Below, piece by piece: positions 54,714 through 64,000 of a stretch of 64,000 bases of DNA. The position numbers were made by a program, and so were the translations under genes. A model generated the notes under the pieces. The model was not told the DNA's origin, did not search any database, and saw only the letters and a list, made by a program, of their open reading frames with translations. The DNA comes from Lineus longissimus (taxonomy: Eukaryota; Nemertea; Pilidiophora; Heteronemertea; Lineidae). The stretch is from contig NC_088319.1 of assembly GCF_910592395.1 (NCBI RefSeq), forward strand, positions 8,434,001 to 8,498,000, read 5' to 3'. How positions within the stretch are numbered: the first letter of the stretch is position 1; the number at the start of each line of letters is the position of its first letter.

Positions 54714-55817
54714 TCAATCGCGTGATCCTTGATTTGGGACTAAGAATAATCGGGTACTTGGAACTGTACGCCAACGTCGATTTACCAATTCGACCGCGTG
54801 ACCGCAACAGTAACAGGCCATCAGAATTAAAAAATGGCTCAACTTTCTAAGACTGCTCTTTGAGGATACAGCCTTGCCCATACTCAGATTCGCAATCTCA
54901 TTGGCAAAAAGAGCCGACTGGGACAACTTGATCAAACCATGTTCTGCTTGGATCTTGTCATCAACAGTGATAGGCCCGGACATTCGGTCAATTTTACGCT
55001 TGCGGCAATTGCCAATGAAGCGCAATACCAAACAGGTATTTCGCCACAACCTTGTCCAAGATGTAAATCTTTCAACATCAATGAAAGCTTCACCCGGGAC
55101 ATGTTGCTTGTCAGTAATTTCTACATCTGCCGCAGCACAAGTTGAATCAGCGAACTGGGAAAGGTCACATTCCTCACACTGTTCCGGCCATATACGCTTT
55201 GGTAGAAGGAGAAAGGCCGGCCCATTTAACCAACGACATGAATCTGACAAAGCCTCAGCAGTCAGACCACGAGTACCATCATCGGCAACATTTAGCTTCC
55301 CAGGAATGTGATTCCATTGGCAAGAAACATCAAGAATTTCATCAATTTTATTTGCGATGAATATTGGGTGACGTGTTTTGGAGTTCTGAATCCATTGTAT
55401 GACTGTACTACTGTCGGACCAGAAATGCATCTCTGATACATGATAGGTATGTTCAGCGAGAATGGACTGAGCCAGGCGTGTTCCCAATACTGCAGCTTGA
55501 AGTTCCAATTGGGGAATTTTACACAGTTTTATTGGGGCGACACGCGACTTACCCAAGACGAATCTACAACAAACATGACTATCTTCCGACTCGAACCTGA
55601 AATAACACGAGGCAGAGAATGCCTTTTCCGAGGCGTCAACAAATGTATGTAACTGAACATTCAAATCTGTTATAGGCCTACTGGATTCCCGATAGAATTT
55701 AGGAATAGACAACGATTTTAACTCATCCATGCTACTCAGCCATTCTGTGAAAACCGCATTCTGATCAACTGTCACCTCCGTATCCAATCCCAACCGTTCA
55801 CGCCAGAAATCTTGCAT
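54714..55817 (-). pseudogene. pol: BEL/Pao RNase H and pre-integrase region, copy 3
   Basis: MQDFWRERLGLDTEV, then RNase H acids in LHTFVDASEKAF (Asp), KIPQLELQAAVLGTRL (Glu) and MHFWSDSSTVIQWIQ (Asp), followed by QWNHIPGKLNVADDGTRGLT. The later part, FTSWTRLWRNTCLVLRFIGN, is the linker. This is the longest open pol segment of the copy (367 codons). Confidence 0.85.
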
Positions 55818-56059
55818 CAGAACCCTAGGAAAAAGAGTAACTGGGGCAGTAAACCCTAGTGGATCAAAATATACTAGCAGTAATACTGAGAACTTGACGT
55901 ACAGTTAGGCATTGTGCCGCTGAAAGGTTTGCCTTATCGCCTAAATTCAAATCAAATCTAAACGAATCACTTCACAAGACGAAACCCACCTGTAGCCAAC
56001 ATGGCCACCAGATCGCGCTGGGACTGCAGAGCTTTATCGATACCGCCAACTGAATGTAA

Positions 56060-56564
56060 ACAATCATCCATCTAAAAACTACTGAAAACCGCTTTCGCAG
56101 CATCCGGTAGACATTTTGCTGGTCTCTAGCAGTAGATTGCAATGCATATATTGCGGACGCCGGGAAGATGTAGCGCTGAATATGTGACGTCGGTACTGAT
56201 ATATGTCCGGGGGCTTGTTTCTAGTTGGTCTAAACAGAAATCTCAATGCTGATTGGTCTGGTTCAGGGACCATTTCCTGAGAATACATCCCCTCGATATG
56301 CGCTACAAGCGCAACAGATTCCTCTCGAAACCTCATGAGGACACCTGTCATTGAAGTAAACAGGTTTGGACCAGTGAGCAAGCAATCGTTTAGTGATATG
56401 CCCTCATACTTTGCTGCCGCATTAAATACTCGACGAACTTTTCCAGGTTTGTATGGGTTTAAAACTAGGTGGTACGGTAAAAACCACTGATTGGTATGGG
56501 GAATATCAATTTCTTCTGACTTCAGTAGTCGGGCGTAACCTTTTTCGACATCACTCAACAACAC
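56060..56564 (-). pseudogene. pol: BEL/Pao reverse transcriptase, copy 3
   Basis: WFLPYHLVLNPYKPGKVRRV, NAAAKYEGISLNDCLLTGPN and LVAHIEGMYSQEM, then RFLFRPTRNKPPDIYQYRR. In active BEL/Pao RTs the AHIEGM segment has ADIEGM, so the first catalytic Asp is lost. The YVDD box survives only as MDDC after a stop codon at about 56070. The copy is dead. Confidence 0.8.
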
Positions 56565-57285
56565 TGCTCACGCCTTTCCTTGAGAATGGGATCACGATCA
56601 AGCCTTTTTTCTAGACTATTCAAGCGCTTTTCAGCCAGATACATGTTGTTCGGAAGGGAAATATCATCACTTTTCCAAAGCAAACCAGTCTCCAGGCGAT
56701 CACCAACTTTCTTAGTAATGCTCTCCAAGATTTCTAGAGCTCTCCTAACTTCAGCCGAGTGAACTACGGACTTATCATGACTACAACCAAATGATTCAGT
56801 TTTCCACCATTCTTGAACGAGTTCAGACAATAGATTATAGATTATAAGATCGATTTCCTTACCTAGGACAGAGTGTAGTTCCAGATTAATCAGATGAGGC
56901 CACCGCCTGCTTTCTATGGACATATCGATCTTGGTGGCGGGAAGATTCAAATCGTCAACAACCCAGACACCGGAAATTTCATGAATCACATTAGTATCAT
57001 GAACACCACGGAGCTTGAGATCTACTTTTTGGGAAGGCTTCACATCACGGAGCTTTAAATCATTCGGTTCCCCTGACAAAAGCAACTGATCAGCGGACCT
57101 CTTTGACAATAGAGTACACGTGCTGCAATAATCAAGTATAGCGCAAACCTCAATTTCACCTGCTGGCCCGTACAGCTTGACGGGAACGATAAAGCAATGG
57201 GTTTTATGGACTGTTCATCGCCTATTCTTACGTATTCGACGTTGAGCCACATTTCAACGTCCTCTGCTCGACCAATCGCTCGCAC
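56555..57285 (-). pseudogene. pol: BEL/Pao protease and RT N-terminus, copy 3
   Basis: VCAILDYCSTCTLLSKRSAD is the DUF1758 protease site with DSG changed to DYC. Further on VHDTNVIHEISGVWVVDDL, HLINLELHSV, then the ALEILESITKKVGDRLETGL segment that precedes the RT palm. Read in two frames that overlap near 57055-57110. Confidence 0.75.
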
Positions 57286-57350
57286 AAGGTTACAGCTTTA
57301 TCTCGGTTACGAGTAATTTCGTCTACGTACTGTACTACGGTGCCTGGTCT

Positions 57351-57518
57351 CTACTGGCCGTCGACAAGTTTCTCAAGTGCACGAATGTTTCTGGTAATCG
57401 AACTCTTAGCCACCTTACGTTGGCTTAATATCGCTCGTATCTCCGCCTCCGCCATAACTTTCACGGCCAGACCACGGTCGAATCCAACACTCCAGTTCGA
57501 AGGACCAATGTCGGCCAT
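57351..57518 (-). pseudogene. gag: BEL/Pao gag N-terminal fragment, copy 3
   Basis: Starts MADIGPSNWSVGFDRGLAVK and runs to a stop at 57351; the sense continues out of frame with VQYVDEITRNRDKAVTLCE, then jumps into protease sequence near 57250. The start MADI.. is the same as in copy 1. Nearly all of gag, including capsid and zinc knuckles, is deleted. Confidence 0.55.
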
Positions 57519-57690
57519 AGGGCGTCTCCTTCCACGCAGTTGAGTACGGGTTAGTGCCGACAAAACAACAAACGACTTATTCGGCACTTGATGATCGACT
57601 CTTACTTCAAAAGATTTATTTTCTTTATATACATAAGATTGCATAATATCATTACTAAAGTTACCGTGCAAATTACCAATCCTCACGTAG
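57519..57690 (-). promoter_or_regulatory. probable LTR/leader of BEL/Pao copy 3
   Basis: On the minus strand a TATA box 'gtatataaag' (57624-57633 region) is followed by 'aataaat' and, about 100 bp on, by the gag ATG at 57518. No second copy of this sequence is found in the window. Confidence 0.4.
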
Positions 57691-58432
57691 TCAGTTGGTG
57701 ATGGCGCTCGTCGCGACCGATTGCACTTATTCTGGTTCCACAGAGTCGAGATGACCGTTCGGACAAATTGATGCCAAAATTGTGAGATTCCGCGAAGATA
57801 GGTTGTCATTCGACAAGTGTTTTTGCCTATTGGCGATATTAGTTGGTCGGCGATGGCGCTCGTCGCGATCGATCGCACTTATTTTGGTTATAAAGAGTCG
57901 TGATAACCTTTCAGACAAATTGAGACCAAAATTTCGAGACGAGATTCCACGACAATAAGTTGTCATTCGACTAGCGATATTGAATTGGCGATGATAGTCG
58001 GTCGGCGCTCGGCGCGACCGATCATGCTCATTTTGGTTGTACAGAGTCAAGATGACCGTTCGGACAAATTTAGACCGTAATTTCGAGATTCAGTGAAGAT
58101 CAGCTGTCATTCGACAAGTGATATAGCCTATTGGTGATGATAGTTGGTCTGCAATGGTGCTCATCGCAACTGATCGCGTTCGTTAAGGTTATACAGAGTA
58201 AAGATGACCGTTCAGACAAATTGAGACTGAAATTTCAAGATTCCGCGACAATACGTCGTGATTCAACTAGCGATATAGCCTACTTGCGACGATAGTCGGT
58301 CGGCGATGGCGCTCGTCACGACCGATCGCACTCATTTTCGTTATATAGGGTCGAGATGACCGTTCGGACAAATTGAGACCGAAATTTCGAGAGTCTGCGA
58401 CGATACGTTGTGATTCAACCAGCGATGTAGCC
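57690..58432. repeat. ~152-bp satellite, left part of array
   Basis: About five units, marked by 'cggcgatggcgctcgtcgcg'-type text at roughly 57699, 57852, 58001, 58153 and 58305. Each also has 'gagatgaccgttcggacaaa' and 'gcgatatagcctac'. Copies differ by 10-20%. The array continues after the Gypsy element at 63934 and leaves the window. Confidence 0.9.
58428..58432 (+). other. target-site duplication TAGCC, left
   Basis: TAGCC before the 5' LTR is repeated after the 3' LTR at 63929-63933. Other satellite units read 'gatatagcctacttgc' without interruption, which confirms the target site. Confidence 0.9.
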
Positions 58433-58570
58433 TGTAATGTATAAGTATTAGAATATCGTCTGCTACGCCCGCCAGTGTCGCCCCCTAGCAATAGCATTGT
58501 AAATTAGTTAAATATAGGTTTACCCAGAATGCATCTAGAAACATGGCGTGTTGTTCGTAATTTCATTTCA
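58433..58570 (+). repeat. 5' LTR of the Gypsy element
   Basis: 138 bp from TGTAATGTATAAG to TAATTTCATTTCA. Unusually short for Gypsy but in the range of some mag-type elements. Confidence 0.93.
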
Positions 58571-58589
58571 TGGTGTCACAAAACGGGAT
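58571..58589 (+). other. primer-binding site of the Gypsy element
   Basis: TGGTGTCACAAAACGGGAT directly follows the LTR. TGGTGTCA is complementary to the 3' end ...TGACACCA of animal leucine tRNAs; the rest matches less well, so a tRNA-Leu primer is an inference. Confidence 0.6.
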
Positions 58590-58598
58590 AAAAACCCG

Positions 58599-59348
58599 AT
58601 GGAACAGCTGAATCTCAGGGCGCCAGCCGCTCTATCCTTAGAAGGGAACATCGCCAAGTCATGGAAGGACTTTCGGCGCAGCTGGGAAATGTTTTCCGCT
58701 GCTGCAGAGCTAGGTAAAAAGGACGAAGCCGCCCAGGTAGCCACGTTCCTCCACACAGCAGGGCTTCCGGCCCAGCAGGTTTTTGAGACATTCTCATTTG
58801 AGGCAGGTGACGAAAAGAAAATTGCAAAAGTTGTCGCCAAATTCGCAGAATTTTATGAACCCAAGAACAACCCAACCGTGTGTAGATACATGTTTAACTC
58901 TAGGCAGCAAAAAAGTGGTGAAAACTTCGCAGATTACCTGACAGCACTGAAAACACTCAGAAAAGATTGTGACTTTCCTGACACTGTTTCGGTTGAATTC
59001 CTGAGGGATCGTATTGTGTGCGGGATCTCAGATGAGAAAGTCAGGGCAAGGCTGTTACGCACGGATAAACTAACGCTACAGAACGCGATTGACACGTGTA
59101 AAGTGGCAGAGTTGAGCGAAGACCAGCTAAAATCGATCAGTGGTGGTGCTGCTGCTGATGTGAACTCTCTCAAAACAACGTCTTCGAAAGCTCGCAAACC
59201 TAAGCCAAAACCCAGGCAATTTCCCGAATGCCCTTGCTGCAACTATAACCATGACTTTGGTAAATGTCCAGCCAAAAGGCAAAACGTGTGCAAAATGTGG
59301 CAAGGAGAATTACTTCGCAGACAAGTGTCGCTCCTCACAGTCAAATAG
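58599..59348 (+). pseudogene. gag: Gypsy gag, frameshifted between the zinc knuckles
   Basis: I take the ATG of MEQLNLRAPAALSLEGNIAK (58599), as mag-type gags begin shortly before RAP..L. SWKDFRRSWEMFSAAAELGK, TFLHTAGLPAQQVFETFSF, NFADYLTALKTLRKDCDFP and LRDRIVCGISDEKVRARLL form the capsid part. The first knuckle CPCCNYNHDFGKC (C-x2-C-x3-H-x4-C) is intact. At 'gccaaaaggc' (about 59272) the sense moves to the +1 frame; the old frame ends at 59348. Confidence 0.88.
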
Positions 59349-60000
59349 AGGCCACATCCCACAGACGAGAGGTCGTGGTAGGGGCAGAGGCCATTCCCGT
59401 GGTCGTGGGAAATCCCGCGGAGGTTCAAGCTCTTACGCCGATAGGAATTCCGCCAAGCAGATCGATGAAAGTCAGGATGAAGCTGATAGCATTGATTTCG
59501 ACTTCGAAATATGTTCGATCGCCGGCAACAGTGACCGCAGGGATTGGTATGAAACGTGTGCCATTGGCAATGTGCGCGTAAAATTCAAACTTGACAGTGG
59601 ATCGCAAGTTGACATTATTCCAGAGGAGACGTTCAAAAGTCTTCCTGCAGAAATTCAGGCTAAATTAGAGCCCAGTGAATTAGTCCTCAAATCGTATAGT
59701 AACCACATGATAAAGCCCCTTGGGCAGGTTGAATTGGCCATGAAGCCTCGTACAGCGAAGGCTAGAGAAAAAGTGGCTGGTTTGATCAGAGCAACTTGCA
59801 CGTTTCAGGTAGTAGGTGGCAGTGCAACCCCCATATTAGGCAAAGACACTTGTGAGAGATTGGGAATTTCGAAGCGTGTGTATGATGTAGGCGACACCCA
59901 AACCCCAGCTGCTGATCGTGACAAATCTAATTTCCCAAACCCCGATTCCGAAACCTCGCAAGTCCGTCGTATCAGAAACGCAAAACAAGCCTGTGCCTAA
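59272..60000 (+). pseudogene. pol: Gypsy second zinc knuckle and protease
   Basis: CAKCGKENYFADKC is the second knuckle, with Tyr where His is expected. An Arg/Gly-rich stretch (RGRGRGRGHSRGRGKSRG) follows. The protease has VKFKLDSGSQVDIIP with DSG intact and ILGKDTCERLG near its end. The frame closes at 60000, with further sense in other frames up to the RT. Confidence 0.85.
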
Positions 60001-60120
60001 ACCCCGTACCCGCATAGCTCACTCGGCTCCGCTCCGACCGCGCCACAACCACGCCAGCCCGCTAAGCCGCCACACCAACCCAGTAAACGAGCCCTAGATC
60101 TATTAGAGAAGAATAAGGAT

Positions 60121-61190
60121 TTGTTTGAAGGCTTAGGTTGTCTTAGGAATAGAGAGTGTGGTATAGAGCTGGACCCCAGTGTCCCGGCTGTTCAGCTACC
60201 TCCACGCCAGATACCCTATAATAAAAGAGACAATGTCAAAGATGAATTAGATAGAATGGTAAAGTTAGGGGTCATTGAGCCTATAACAGAACCAACTGAG
60301 TGGGTCAGTCAAATTACTACTGTTATGAAGAAGAATGGCAAGGTTAGGGTATGACTAGACCCCATCCCTTTGAATAGAGCCATACGCCGCCAACATTACC
60401 CATCTACCACTCTTTAACAGGTTGCTGCTAAGATGCCAAATGCAAATGGGGTAGATTTGTCTTTAAAAGAATGCCATTTGGAATCAGCTCTGCCGGTCAG
60501 GTTTGGCAGCGACCCATGATTGAAGAATTTCGCTCAGTTGAAGGTCTAGACATCATAGTAGATCATAAGCTCTTGTCCGCAGATTTAGATGAAATCCATG
60601 ATGATCGCTTAGAAGCATTCTTTTACCGCGCCCGTGACTCTGGACTAAAGTTCAACCGTCCCAAATGTGAGATTAACAGAGATTCTGTTGGCTACTCTGG
60701 TCATTTGATGACAGACGAGGGCCTTAAAGCTGATCCAGAGCGAATCCGAGCACTCCAAGAAATGCAAACACCCACAACCAAAGCTGAGTTAGAGACATTT
60801 CTGGGTATAATGGTGTACCTCGCGAAATTTGTCTCAAATTTGTCGCGAATGTCTGCGCCACTCCGTGAATTGCTAGAGAAAGGCATAGAATGGACATGGG
60901 ATAAACGTCACAATGACGCTTATCATGAGTTGTTCAAGACCGCATCAGAGGCCCCAGCTCTCAAGCATTATGACGCCGCAAAGCCAGTAGTCCTATCAAC
61001 CGACGCGAGTAGTTTAGGCCTTGGAGCCATGATAAGGCAAGACACTCAACCAGTCGCGTATGCATCGCGTAAGCTAAATAGCGCAGAGAAGAATTACGAT
61101 ACCATAGAAAGAGAAATGAGCGCGATTCTCTTCGGTTGTCGCTTTTCGGCGCCGCCAAAACAATCGTGTACACGGACCACAAGCCATTAG
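60121..61190 (+). pseudogene. pol: Gypsy reverse transcriptase and RNase H, with deletion
   Basis: The RT starts LPPRQIPYNKRDNVKDELD, KLGVIEPITEPTEWVSQI, KKNGKVRV, then a stop at about 60352. After AAKMPNANG the sequence jumps to FKRMPFGISSAGQVWQR: the segment with catalytic motif A (about 35 codons) is missing. The YVDD box is IIVDH, losing the second Asp. RNase H follows with VVLSTDASSLGLGAMI and YASRKLNSAEKNYDTIERE. The frame shifts again near 61140. Confidence 0.88.
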
Positions 61191-61885
61191 TCAGAATATT
61201 TCAAAAGCCCTTGCACAAGCTTAGCGCGCGATTGCAGCGCATGCGCATAAATTTGCTTGCGTATGACCTGGAGGTCATTTGGATTCCAGGAAAAAACATG
61301 CTTTTTCCTGACGCGTTGAGTCGTGCCGCCGTAGAAAACCCAAAATCCGAGCGCGATGAGGAGGCGGGAGTCCTCATTATCACAAGTCAACTACCCGTGT
61401 CTGACCAGAAATGCGAAGAAATGTCAGGATGGCCAGAGCTGAGACAGGATGTGCCTGCTGAGGCCCGTCCTTACCACCGATTTCACTCGGAGATTGTAGA
61501 ATGTGATGGCATGTTGTTTAGGGGTAATCGGATTATTATTCCCAAAGCCATGCAGCCAGAAATGCTGTCACTATTGAATGAAAGCCACCAGGGCATCGTG
61601 AAGTCAAAACAGAGAGCACGTTCTGTCATGTTCTGGACGGGCATGAACGGGCAAATAGAGGAGATAATCTCCAAGTGCCCAACGTGTATGCAATACCGAG
61701 ACAAGATACCCCCAGAGCCCATGAGGCCACACGAAATTCCCGAGTCCCCTTGGACCAAAATCGGATCAGATTCATTTGAGATTGGCTCAGAAAATTTCCT
61801 CCTGCTTGTCGACCGCACAATCAGTGATAAGGGCATCCAAGTCGGTATTCGCGCGTCTGGGAATTCCGCGCATTGTTGTCAGTGA
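61141..61885 (+). pseudogene. pol: Gypsy RNase H end and integrase N-terminus
   Basis: IVYTDHKPLVRIFQKPLHKL ends RNase H, then DLEVIWIPGKNMLFPDALSR. Integrase zinc region: LLNESHQGIVKSKQRARS and ISKCPTCMQYR; the first His of the HHCC finger is Asn. PWTKIGSDSFEIGSENFLLL starts the core with its Asp. A deletion of about 30-40 codons follows LLLVDRTI. Confidence 0.85.
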
Positions 61886-62426
61886 CAACGGCCCCTGTTA
61901 CGGTGAGGAATATCGCCAATTCGCTAGGGACTGGGGATTTGAGGCAATCACGATCAGCCCTGGATTCTCCCAATCAAATGGTCAGGTCGAAAACTCAGTC
62001 AAATCCGTGAAAAGACTGATGAAAAAGGCCAAAATGGACCACAAAGACCCATTTGTCTCCCTATTGGAGTTCAGGAACACCCCCCTAGATGGCACTGATG
62101 CGTATTCACCCAGCCAAATGCTACACGGCAGGTTACTCCGGGCCAAACTGCCCACAGCACAAAAGTTACTAAAGCCGCATGTGGTGCCACCTATGCTCCA
62201 AAAATTTAAACCCAGGCAAGAAAAGCAAAAATTCTATTATGACAGGGAAAGTCATAGTATTCGCCAGCCAGTGCCTGGTGAGCCAGTCAGATTCAGAAAT
62301 AGGAATCAGTGGGAATATGGTGTAGTGAGGCAAGAGTTGCCGCAACCGAGAAGTGTATTGGTAGAATCACAATCTGGCAGAATTTTCAAGCGCAACAGGA
62401 GACACATGTATGTATCCTACCCTTGA
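61776..62426 (+). pseudogene. pol: Gypsy integrase core C-terminal part
   Basis: LGIPRIVVSDNGPCYGEEYR (second Asp), ISPGFSQSNGQVENSVKSVK (catalytic Glu in QVENS), LLEFRNTPLDGTDAYSPSQM and VPGEPVRFRNRNQWEYGVV. Stops at 62424 with VSYP. Confidence 0.87.
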
Positions 62427-62670
62427 AAATCCACCTGTTGCTGCAGATAATGATGCCCACATTGAGGCTTATGTCCCTGATGAGCCCTGTGTTGAAACTG
62501 AGGTAAATCCATCCCCCAGTCTGCCACCATCTAATTCAGCCAGTACATCATCTCAGTCTGCTGCTACTAGTGCTAGGTATGAAAGTGGGAAGGTCAGAGA
62601 GGACATAGTCACTAGTAGTGGAAGGATTTCTAGGGGAAAGAGCAGATTGGATACATACAATTTTGTGTGA
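62410..62670 (+). pseudogene. pol: Gypsy pol C-terminal tail
   Basis: Frame-shifted continuation with Ser/Pro-rich sequence and the closing TSSGRISRGKSRLDTYNF, resembling the TRSGR tail common in mag-type pol. Confidence 0.7.
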
Positions 62671-63779
62671 AAGACTATGGATATCCAGTACAAATAGACA
62701 ATACTGTGTTGTGTTGGACAATGTGCTCTATAATGCACTGTGTTACTAATTTTTCAAGTTTCATTTTGTGCCCCTATATTAAGGCACTCAGCATTCTCAG
62801 TGTAGTTTTCTAGTATTGCACTATGCAAGTTTAAAGAAAATCTATATCAGTTTCTAAGAATGGCATGAACCCAGCCAGAGGGACATTACAGTTTATCTCT
62901 ACAGTTAAACTCAGCAGATATTTCCATGTAATTTTTGAAGTTCATTTATTGTTAAGCTCTTTGAAAAAATCATTACCAGCTATTGCGGGCCTAGCACACT
63001 CTGTTTTGAATAGAGGGAGACTCCATCATTCCTATTGTTTGAGATTGGAAAGGTGTGAATTAATCTGGCAATTAGCCTCCTGTGCATTGGTGCATACAAA
63101 CACTAAAAAGTTTGGTTTTTGCTGATTTAGGGTCAAATAAATCAGCCAAAAGTTTTGAAAGCTTCACAAATGATTGTTGCAAGGAAGTACTTTATGATAG
63201 TTTGCGAAATTTTGATTAATTCTAGGTGGAAAGTAATATTTTTCGCATATTTGTTTGGAAAAAAATTGAAAATCCTCCAATTATGGACACTATGAATTTT
63301 TCTCCAATAAAGCTGAAATCTTGGGAATATAATCCTAAGAGTTATATCAACCACGTCTGAAGTCGGGAGTTTGTATCAAATGTATAGTTTCGGAGCTAGC
63401 GCAGCTAGAAAAGCCCCCAAAACCCACTTTCTCAGGAATTTACACTACGGGCTACGAGTGAAGCATTACAGATTTACCAAAATTTTCAACCTATAGATGG
63501 ACACATCGAATTTCCATCCAAATCACTCCAAATTTTGCCAGTTAAAATACCTAGACATATATAGAATTATGTCAGAAGTCGGGAGTTGGGATTATTTTTA
63601 CACCCCGCCCAAAAAGCCAACTTTATTGATATTTCCTATGCATTTTCCATTAGGCTTGCCAGGACCAATTAAGCAGGTGCACTAATTGGCTTGATTGGCT
63701 AGGCCCGCAATAGCTGGTAATGTCCTAGCTGCCCTGAGCAAGCAATCTGAACACGGGCACCTCCTGTAACCAGGTATGT
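62671..63779. other. 1.1-kb non-coding 3' region of the Gypsy element
   Basis: Unusually long for a Gypsy 3' untranslated region. It contains a 25-bp perfect inverted repeat (62971-62995 and 63698-63722) that encloses about 700 bp, and the phrase 'gaagtcgggagtt' twice (63359 and 63575). Confidence 0.6.
62971..63722. mobile_element. possible MITE inside the Gypsy 3' region
   Basis: Perfect inverted ends CATTACCAGCTATTGCGGGCC... (25 bp), 752 bp in all. If the ends start at CCAGC, TA flanks both sides, as in Tc1/mariner insertions. Alternatively it is an element-specific hairpin. Confidence 0.45.
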
Positions 63780-63790
63780 AAAAGGGGGCA
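63780..63790 (+). other. polypurine tract of the Gypsy element
   Basis: AAAAGGGGGCA directly before the 3' LTR, the expected plus-strand primer. Confidence 0.8.
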
Positions 63791-63928
63791 TGTAATGTAT
63801 AAGTATTAGAATATCGTCTCCTACGCCCCCCAGTGTCGCCCCCTAGCAATAGAATTGTTAATTAGTTAAATATAGGTTTACCCAGAATGCATTTAGAAAC
63901 ATGGCGTGTTGCTCGTAATTTCATTTCA
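63791..63928 (+). repeat. 3' LTR of the Gypsy element
   Basis: 138 bp, six substitutions relative to the 5' LTR and no length change; followed by the TAGCC duplication. Confidence 0.93.
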
Positions 63929-64000
63929 TAGCCTACTTGCGATGATGGTCGGCGATGGCGCGCATCTCGACCAATCGCACTCATTTTGGTAATATAGAGT
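63929..64000. repeat. ~152-bp satellite, right part of array
   Basis: Starts with the duplicated TAGCC, then 'tacttgcgatgatggtcggc' as in the left array, and runs off the window. Confidence 0.9.

Larger units (their letters stand above)
53192..57690 (-). mobile_element. BEL/Pao retrotransposon, copy 3, gag mostly deleted
   Basis: Minus-strand order: leader and gag start (about 57690-57351), protease and RT N-terminus (57285-56555), RT (56564-56060), RNase H (55817-54714), integrase (54592-54146), and the C-terminal DUF5641-type domain (53720-53192). A ~420-bp foreign insert (about 53735-54145) lies between integrase and C-terminal domain. The gag is fused by deletion to the protease. The left end of the satellite array abuts its 5' side. 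Confidence 0.8.
58433..63928 (+). mobile_element. Gypsy (mag-like) LTR retrotransposon, full length but inactive
   Basis: 5,496 bp with 138-bp LTRs at both ends (TG...CA), a primer-binding site, a polypurine tract and a 5-bp duplication. Domain order is gag, protease, RT, RNase H, integrase, as in Gypsy/Ty3. The LTRs differ at 6 of 138 positions (about 4%). Deletions in RT and integrase plus several frameshifts show it is dead. It sits in the same orientation as the window, inside the ~152-bp satellite. Confidence 0.95.

Noticed and set aside
53232-55652. Several + strand frames of 65-145 codons
   Set aside because: Shadows of the minus-strand BEL/Pao pol, which carries the recognisable motifs.
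57727-58497. Minus-strand frames of 76-107 codons
   Set aside because: Translations of the ~152-bp satellite; the same residues recur in each unit.
1-64000. tRNA, rRNA or bacterial-type operons
   Set aside because: No cloverleaf-compatible box A/box B pair or rRNA segment was recognised; gene structure is eukaryotic.

Overview
This is eukaryotic, intron-bearing, repeat-saturated DNA from an animal, most likely a marine invertebrate. The argument is the combination of BEL/Pao and Gypsy LTR elements, CR1/L2-type LINEs, PIF/Harbinger elements, and short elements that start with GTC/GTCC microsatellites; the species cannot be named from the window. One host gene is recognisable: the 3' half of an FTSJ1-type tRNA 2'-O-methyltransferase gene on the + strand. 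It has three exons (10381-10464, 22568-22671, 33210-33314) whose splice phases fit together. Its two visible introns are 12.1 and 10.5 kb and are filled with nested transposons. The earlier exons were not found and probably lie left of the window. A second possible host exon, conserved but of unknown function, is on the minus strand at 839-1231.

Layout. 1-10380: a duplicated segment carrying a non-autonomous rolling-circle-like element (A1), a BEL/Pao gag remnant, and a 520-bp near-palindrome. 10381-33314: the FTSJ1 exons. The first intron holds element C1, with A2 and a CR1/L2-like LINE inside it and B1 inside the LINE tail. The second holds a decayed BEL/Pao copy and element B2, which encloses a terminal-inverted-repeat element with a five-copy 169-bp satellite. 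34300-39800: nested inverted repeats around a 3.6-kb element with a 7-bp target duplication. 39836-49035: a truncated C2, then a LINE copy broken by a TTAA-flanked MITE, an inverted-repeat element (itself holding B3), and a 2.85-kb Harbinger element with transposase and SANT/Myb-like genes. 49041-49835: an ~81-bp minisatellite. 50300-52750: a second Harbinger-type transposase and pieces of its companion gene. 53192-57690: a minus-strand BEL/Pao copy. 57690-64000: a ~152-bp satellite interrupted by a 5.5-kb Gypsy element with both LTRs and a 5-bp target duplication.

The most notable signal is the group called A, B and C here. All share subterminal inverted repeats, a GTC/GTCC microsatellite after the 5' end and a short hairpin at the 3' end. 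Two copies can be compared with empty target sites present in the same window, which shows insertion inside a T run without target duplication. This is the architecture of Helentron-derived HINE elements (DINE-1-like). A and C also carry repeated AGGTCA direct repeats spaced by 3 bp, which look like nuclear-receptor sites.

All retroelement coding regions seen are broken. Only the two Harbinger transposases and the SANT-like companion of the first keep long intact frames.
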